Assembly (NCBI GenBank): GCA_021234155.1
Contig: JAJEKV010000092.1
Location: 3,668,561-3,732,560, forward strand
Length of the DNA stretch: 64,000 nucleotides
Source: Isoetes taiwanensis
Taxonomy: Eukaryota > Streptophyta > Lycopodiopsida > Isoetales > Isoetaceae
Direction of reading: 5' to 3'
Shown here: piece by piece, positions 58,341 to 64,000 of the stretch
Numbering within the stretch: position 1 is the stretch's first letter
How the letters are laid out: every line of letters starts with the position of its first letter
Position numbers and translations under genes: made by a program
Notes under the pieces: model-generated
Databases searched by the model: none
Told to the model about the DNA's origin: nothing
Seen by the model: only the letters and a program-made list of their open reading frames with translations

Positions 58341-59570
58341 GTTGCAACGTAAAGTTTGTGTTAGGCTTAATTATGCCAACTGAGGCTATGGCGATGGCGT
58401 CTTGCTCTGGCTATGGCGCCCCAACTACAGTTTGCAGCCCTGCACTAGCTATGGCACCCTAACTCAGTCGTGGTGCTTTCTTTTACTATGGTTGTAAATT
58501 TGTGTTACGTTTGTGCTTATGTTTGTGGTTTTTAGATCTTGTTCTTGATCGGTTTCTAGGAGCTAGAAATAAAGCATGAAGACTACAAGAACTGTAGGTA
58601 AAATAAGAAATGGCTGTAAGAAAAATATATGTTTACTTATCAGCATATTGTTTTATTCTATTACCATTGCTTGTAGCTGTGCCCTAGCAAAAGCCCATCA
58701 AATCGATTTCTAGAGTTCTACTTCATCTATTCACATTCCGCTGGAAGCAAGAGGCTCGATTTTGGCTGCCTCACCGCTGTAGTAGTTAAAATGGGCAAAA
58801 CAAGCTTGATGGTACGAATTTACATCCTAATTTTGTGTTGATATTAGATGCTTGTTTCAGTTCTCACTCTGTCTTGTGAAATATTCCAAGATTCATCACA
58901 GTTTTTGGAATGCTTCCCAAGCTCGCTGCAAATCTTTGAGGTACCTCTGAAGCTTTGTTTGTTAAGGAATCTGTTGCTGGAGCTTTGATCTAACCGGGGT
59001 TCAACTCCCTGGCCCATAAATGTTAAATGTTCTGTAAAACTAAAACAAGAAAGCAGAATGCGAGTCAAAATGCAGCTAGAAATTCTAGAATGCAAGTAAG
59101 AATCCGAAGATGCAAGTAAACTTTCAGAATGCAGGTAAGAAATTCTAGAAATTTGGAATGCAAGGAAAGAGAACATTCCGAGAAAGAAAACATGACATAT
59201 GGCAGCATCCCATTGGTGGATAAGCCAGAATTAAGCCTAAGCAAACTTTACGTAAAGAAGAAAATGGAACATGTGAATCTAGTTGTGATCCAATGGAGGC
59301 TTCTTAAGCCACGTGTGCAGCCAGATTCAAAGAAAAATCTGTGCCGAGGTTGGATGATCCGCAACCATCTGTTCTTGAACTGTTCCTGAATCCTGTCGCC
59401 TTCTGTTTTTGCTAGATTGTGGATGACCCTTAACACACTGCCCCTCAAGTTTATAGTGATCCAATGGTTGAGATCAATCTTGATCAGTGGGTGTTATGAA
59501 AATGGAGGATTTAGATCAATTTTGATGGTGATCGGATGGCCCAAAACTCTCGAGGCAGAGTGTGAAGGGT
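58341..59570. other. gene-free interval
   Basis: No supported gene. Contains GGCTATGG words (58380-58460), a cluster of GAATGCAAGTAA-like repeats (59055-59170) and ordinary A/T-rich sequence. Minus-strand ORF 58844-59176 has no recognisable content. Confidence 0.5.
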
Positions 59571-59681
59571 GATAACGCCCTGGCCCAAGGGTGTTATTGA
59601 AAAAAATGCGCGCACCCCTCACCATTTTGATGGCCCTCAAATTTTTTTTTTTCAATAACACCCCCGGGCCAACGCGTTATC
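59571..59681. repeat. foldback with ~37-bp arms
   Basis: GATAACGCCCTGGCCCAAGG... (59571-59607) pairs with ...CCCCGGGCCAACGCGTTATC (59641-59681), including GTGTTATTGAAAAAA against its complement. Loop of ~33 bp. MITE-like hairpin. Confidence 0.9.
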
Positions 59682-60003
59682 TACACCATAGATCCCGCTG
59701 CTCCTACTCTTTAAATAGCGTCTCCTATTTAGGCAGCCAGATCTGAAAACCCTGAGTTGGTTCATTGCTTAAACTTGCGATTCTACATAAAAAGATAAAG
59801 CAAGGGTGTCCAATATAAAGATTATTGTATATTTTTGCAGTTCTGGAACTATCATCTAAGTATGGATAAGTATTCTTTTCTATTTTTGGTAATAGATTAT
59901 TACGTCCTGCCATAGCTCCCTGCCTCCTGTTCAAAAGCAAAAAAAAACCCAAACAGCATTGCCTGTCTGGCATCTTGCTTCATACTTGTGGCCGTAGCCA
60001 CAT

Positions 60004-60556
60004 CGTAATAAACAGTAGGTCAAAATTACTGTGAAATTTTGCGTGTTTTTTTCCACGCAATATCCTCCGCCGCTTGCAGAGCGGCGCCGCCGCTCCCCTG
60101 TTTGTTCCCCCGTGTTTTGGCATTGCTTACCTGTTTGATCCGAAGCCCTGTTCACCTGTTTCGGCCTTGTTTATTGTTTGATCCGAAGCCCTGTTTACCT
60201 ATTTCGGCCTTGTTTACCTGTTTGCACTGTTTCTTCAGTCATCGAACAAAGCCAAACAAAGCCTCTCAGATTTACTACAAAGCCGAAGCCGCCGGATTTG
60301 CTCCTCAGATTCAACAAAGCTGGAAGTCCCCGAAACACTCGAAACAGAGCTGAAGTTCCCGAAACAGAGCTAACCGAAACAGAGTTGAAGTTTTCTTTGA
60401 GCTCGAAATAGAGAGCTAGAAACAGAGAAATAGAAGCTAGAAACAGAGAACTCTGTTTTCTCTGAGCTCGGAATCACAGAAGCAAGGGAAGAAACAGACC
60501 AGAACATCCGCCATAGCCACGATTATGTTCGTAATTTTGACCTACTGTTTATTACG
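60004..60556. mobile_element. candidate non-autonomous TIR element, 553 bp
   Basis: Exact 26-bp inverted repeats (CGTAATAAACAGTAGGTCAA... at 60004-60029 and its complement at 60531-60556). The interior has a tandem duplicate of CCGAAGCCCTGTT-ACCT (60137-60215) and many GAAACAGAG words. No coding capacity and no clear target duplication, so mobility is inferred. Confidence 0.6.
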
Positions 60557-60560
60557 TCCC

Positions 60561-60718
60561 GTAATCTACGGGAGGGGGGGCATTCCGCCCTCGCAGGGCC
60601 TCTCGACGGCCCGCACAGCCTCGGCGGCTCTCGCGGCTCCGCCGCTCGTGCACCGCCTCGGCTGGCGGCGCCGCCTCGAGGCCCTACGGGGCGGAATGCC
60701 CCCCCTCCCGTAGATTAC
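60561..60718. repeat. foldback with perfect 30-bp arms
   Basis: Arms 60561-60590 and 60689-60718 (GTAATCTACGGGAGGGGGGG...) match perfectly, around a 98-bp loop of >75% GC that contains further inverted words (AGGGCCTC/GAGGCCCT). Confidence 0.95.
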
Positions 60719-60756
60719 GTAGTCCTTCATCGCTTTCGATTTGGCCATGGCTGTTA

Positions 60757-61082
60757 TCTCAGAAATGCCTCCTTTTATTATACGCTGCAAATGTTGGTTT
60801 CACGGCCCTAGAGAAAGCCAAAGGGCTGACATGGTGAGGTTGTCCATCCCTGGATCTTAGCAGGCCTTGAGCTCTCGGATCCTTGAAAGTTAAACCAACG
60901 AAAAAGTTCGCCATGAAATTTCCCCTGGCTTCACCTGTCTGCTGCCTTAGAAATGCCCCTTTTGTTGTAGGGTACAAAAAATGCAGATTTCATGGTCCCC
61001 AGAGGAAGCCAATGAGCCAAAATGGCCAGGTAGGCGCTCCTTGGGTCTTGCAAGCCCAGTCCTTGATCGAACTCAGGACTGA
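60757..61082. repeat. diverged tandem duplication of ~190 bp
   Basis: TTAGAAATGCCcCTTTTgTT...TTTCAtGG-CCC-AGAGgAAGCCAA is seen at about 60757-60885 and again at 60948-61082, roughly two-thirds identical. No ORF supported. Confidence 0.7.
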
Positions 61083-61330
61083 ATTGCCCTTCAACAAATT
61101 GATCCACCCAATTGTTTCCTGCCATGTCACCTACGTAATACATTTATTAATACATTTTTAAACATAACTTTGATGAGAATTACAAAGCTTTATATAGGAA
61201 TCAACTATTTTTCACATTACTTTTAGAGATGGTCACCAGAATTAATTTTTGCTTTTAGCATGGACATTGCCGTCAAAAACATTCACCATAGGCTCTCTCC
61301 ATGCGTTACGGTGTGATTGTTAAAATTTAT

Positions 61331-61472
61331 ATATAATAATTTGTGCGGTGTGTGATCAAACATTATAATAATTTGCACGGTGTGTGATCCAACAAATATT
61401 ATAATAATTTGTGCTATAATAATTTGTGCGATGTGTGATCAAACATTATAATAATTTGCACGGTGTGTGATC
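61331..61472. repeat. ~36-bp tandem repeat
   Basis: Four to five units of TATAATAATTTGTGCGGTGT GTGATC type (alternating GTGCGG and GCACGG). Confidence 0.92.
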
Positions 61473-61755
61473 TTGCTACCTAACGTCAGTGACCCATATA
61501 AGAATGAAGGGCCAGAGCCAATGCAATGCTGCTCCTATTCTCGACAATCAACCTCTTTCTTTCAAGTTCCTAACTATGCCATCACTAGTGCATTACTTGA
61601 GTTGAAAACTACTCTTAATTTAACCATGATATTAAGACAAACGTGGCAAAAAAAATTATTGTAATTTATAAATATTCTTTGCCTTTAGAACATCACATAT
61701 GTTGCAGATCCATCTACCTTAGGAGCACGAGAACTCAAGGCAGTGATACAAGTTC

Positions 61756-61833
61756 ATACCCTCTACATTAAATTCGTCCAAAATTGACATTTGAATTTAC
61801 CCTCTACTTTAAATTCGTTCAAAATTGACATTT
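61756..61833. repeat. ~40-bp tandem duplication
   Basis: TACCCTCTAC(A/T)TTAAATTCGT followed by (C/T)CAAAATTGACATTTG, twice. Confidence 0.9.
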
Positions 61834-62946
61834 GCACAACTCGAACTCTCACACATTTCTTACTAAACAAGGCCCACTTCACAGGGTTTAGAACTGTCGC
61901 CGCAATAAATTCCTTGTAGTCATAAAAAAATGCTTTTGTCATCTGGACTTTTGTGTTGAGTTTAAAAGGTTAAAATTATGGACTTCATATCACGCAAAAA
62001 AACGTAATTTTTTTGTTCTCTGCCAAAAAGCATTATGGGTAAGCCGTCAAATTCGAGCAATATTACCCACTAAACCAAAAGAATATATATGTACAATAAA
62101 GAACCATAGCATGTTTGGGTTTGCACTTGAGAGGATTTGTGGATTTGCACTTTGTTGATCCAAAATTTTACCCATGATTAGATCTTGCACTAATACACAT
62201 CATGAAATAAATGTCATGTGGGTTTCCACACTAAAAGTTTAGACATGGCCATATTATTATTGCTTTCAAATCAATTTAGGAGGTTGGGAATATAAACTTG
62301 GATTCTTTATTTAAAAGATGTCCCATTCTAGATCAGGCCACATTAATGATCAGGCTTTTAGTTCATCTTCGAATGTTAAATATAATTTTTAACAAGAGGC
62401 ATAGCTTTCTTTCTTAGGAATTTTCATTAACCCTACGAACTAGCCTTTTGCTAGATTTCCTGTTTCCCTCTCTTAAACATAAGAAATGCCTCATAATTCT
62501 CTTTTAATAAGAATGAAACAGTGTAAAACAATGCCTTAAAGAGGCTAAAACTTTCACATAGGAATAATAATACCTGCACAAACAGAGAAGTCTTCCCCTG
62601 AATCTTGGACTTCTTACCTCCTCGCATTGCCATGTTCATTTTTTTTTGTATAAATGAACTGAAGAATTGCCGCGTGTAAAAAAGGACGCCACAAAGACAT
62701 TCCTGACCAGCTTGATTTGTAACTCAATGATCTTTTTGCCAGCCGAATATTATCTGCTACACGACCCCCGTTTTTAAGCAATAGGCACTAAAAGCTCAAC
62801 ACTTCAATTATTCATATTGGCAAGCATATACATGGGGCCTTAGAACCCAAAATAAACTTTGTTGTGTACACGTGCTTCTACATCTTATATACACAAAAGA
62901 ACTACCTTGTACGAGATCTGCAATTGCATACTCTGAAGATTATCAG
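61834..62946. other. 3' flank of SUVR5, gene-free
   Basis: A/T-rich sequence without supported ORFs. It should contain the SUVR5 3' UTR adjacent to 62947. Confidence 0.5.
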
Positions 62947-64000
62947 CTAATAAAGCCTTCCACGACAGGTTGGTGCTGCGCAATGGCATGGGCAGCCCCT
63001 TCCAGGCAGTAATTTGTATCTGTAATCATAGGCTAGCTCTTCTCCCATTGCAATCTGGGGTATGGATGTTGATGTTAGAACAATTTTTTCAATCCCTCAT
63101 TGCTCAGTTAAGCTATACAGCCTTTGGCCAAATAGTTGGCAATAACGGCATGGACTATCTACAATAAACTGCATAAATGGTCATACTTACATCCGTACTA
63201 GCATAAAGCCCAATATGGGCAAGTTGGCAATCCATGCTTTCCACTAAAACTTGGTAGTTAATTAGATTTGGTGCACAACTGGAAAATGTCAAAAATATTA
63301 TTCAGCATTTTACATACTTCAAGAATGAGTGATAAAATTACCTGTGATTTATAAATCTTGAAACGTTTCCAAAATGTGTTGCGTCAACTACAAAAGGTTT
63401 AGCACCCCCCCGGGAACGACCATCCAAGTGAACGTCGATATCATAGAGATAGCTGCAACCAACTTGGTCGTATCTGATTTTCCATATAATGTAGAACCAT
63501 AGGAATTACGTTATTAATAGTAAAAATACCTATAATGTAAAAAATAATTCAGGAATTACCTTTCACCTCGCTTATTTGCATCAACGTCATTTAAAACTTC
63601 ACCAAGGTACTCACAGACAAAGGTACCACGGGGGATGGCTTCTGCAGTCCTTACTGCCCATCCCTGCCCCATCAATAATTGTAAGTCACCTACATAAGAC
63701 AAGCCAATGAACCTATAATACTTTGCTTCGCCGTACCTTATGCCTTGTTTTGAAAACTTCAAGTTTCACCCTAACACCCCTCTGAAGGATGCGATTTTGG
63801 CATTCTTCTTCACAATGGCAACTTGAATTGCACTCATACACCAAATAACCCTCCTGCACAGCCAACGCAGCAACAATACACTTAGGTGCCCCTCTTTTCA
63901 AGGCAGAGACATAAAATTTCCCCCATAAATCCTATTTCTATCAATATAATAGTAACTTTCAAAATGCATCAACTTGCCTGGAGAACTATACGACCATTCT
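62947..64000 (-). CDS. SUVR5: SUVR5-type histone H3K9 methyltransferase, C-terminal exons (partial)
   Basis: Six exons on minus: 64000-63978 (cut by the window), 63853-63737, 63663-63560, 63473-63342, 63278-63191 and 63054-62947 (TAG at 62949-62947); all phases agree. Pre-SET Cys: EGYLVYECNSSCHCEEECQN. SET: GWAVRTAEAIPRGTFVCEYL, SRFINHS plus CAPNLINY (cofactor-binding NHS-C motif) and GEELAYDYR with the catalytic-site Tyr. Post-SET: GCPCHCAAPTCRGRLY. Length and order match Arabidopsis SUVR5, a zinc-finger SET protein that deposits H3K9me2 in a DNA-methylation-independent way in the nucleus. The first intron uses a GC donor (CAG|GCAAGT). No lesions seen; the N-terminal zinc-finger part lies beyond the window. 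Confidence 0.9.

Noticed and set aside
58991-59016. tRNA T-arm-like GGGGTTCAACTCCC
   Set aside because: No acceptor, D or anticodon arms around it; no SINE body recognised.

Overview
The window is plant nuclear DNA. It shows GT-AG introns of up to about 1.7 kb, a plastid-targeted HAD hydrolase gene, a SUVR5-type SET-domain methyltransferase, plant Ty3/gypsy chromovirus, Ty1/copia and L1 elements, and repeat-rich intergenic DNA. I cannot name the species; a large-genome seed-free vascular plant or gymnosperm would fit, but this is a guess.

Layout. (1) 1-5.4 kb: an eroded multi-exon gene on +, with stretches that look like a ParB-type domain, an N4/N6 DNA-methylase fold and an FCP1/HAD phosphatase domain, peppered with a ~30-bp palindrome; a small coding relic lies antisense at 0.76-1.1 kb. 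(2) 5447-29682: a 24-kb Ty3/gypsy chromovirus (+) with TGTGACGG-starting LTRs, an initiator-Met-type PBS, a 5-bp GTTCT target duplication and an intact integrase-chromodomain ORF. Its leader encodes a divergent histone H3: the H3 N-terminal tail, a long charged insertion, then the H3 histone fold. A second gypsy-type element (13795-24838, - strand) is nested in its reverse transcriptase. (3) 30821-36539: an almost complete L1-type LINE (-) with 16-bp target duplications; ORF1 stop and ORF2 start overlap as TAATG. (4) 36.6-39.2 kb: coding relics. (5) 39204-44518: an intact eight-exon HAD/CbbY-like hydrolase gene. (6) 44776-56486: a five-part tandem array A-B-A-B-A of ~5-kb units. A is the 3' end of a Ty1/copia relic. 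B is a 3.3-kb element with inverted-repeat ends that carries, on the - strand, a broken intron-containing gene for a DUF3504/Crypton-type tyrosine recombinase. (7) 56.5-62.9 kb: gene-free DNA with foldbacks, a 700-bp polypyrimidine tract and tandem repeats. (8) 62947-64000: the 3' exons of SUVR5 (-), including the SET and post-SET regions.

Only two host genes look functional: the HAD hydrolase and SUVR5 (partial). Everything else is mobile DNA or relics. The two most unusual items are the retrotransposon-borne histone H3 and the plant Crypton-like recombinase element. Many frame breaks in the gypsy elements cluster in GC-rich or CpG-rich patches where the two LTRs also disagree, so part of the damage may be sequencing error and not biological decay.
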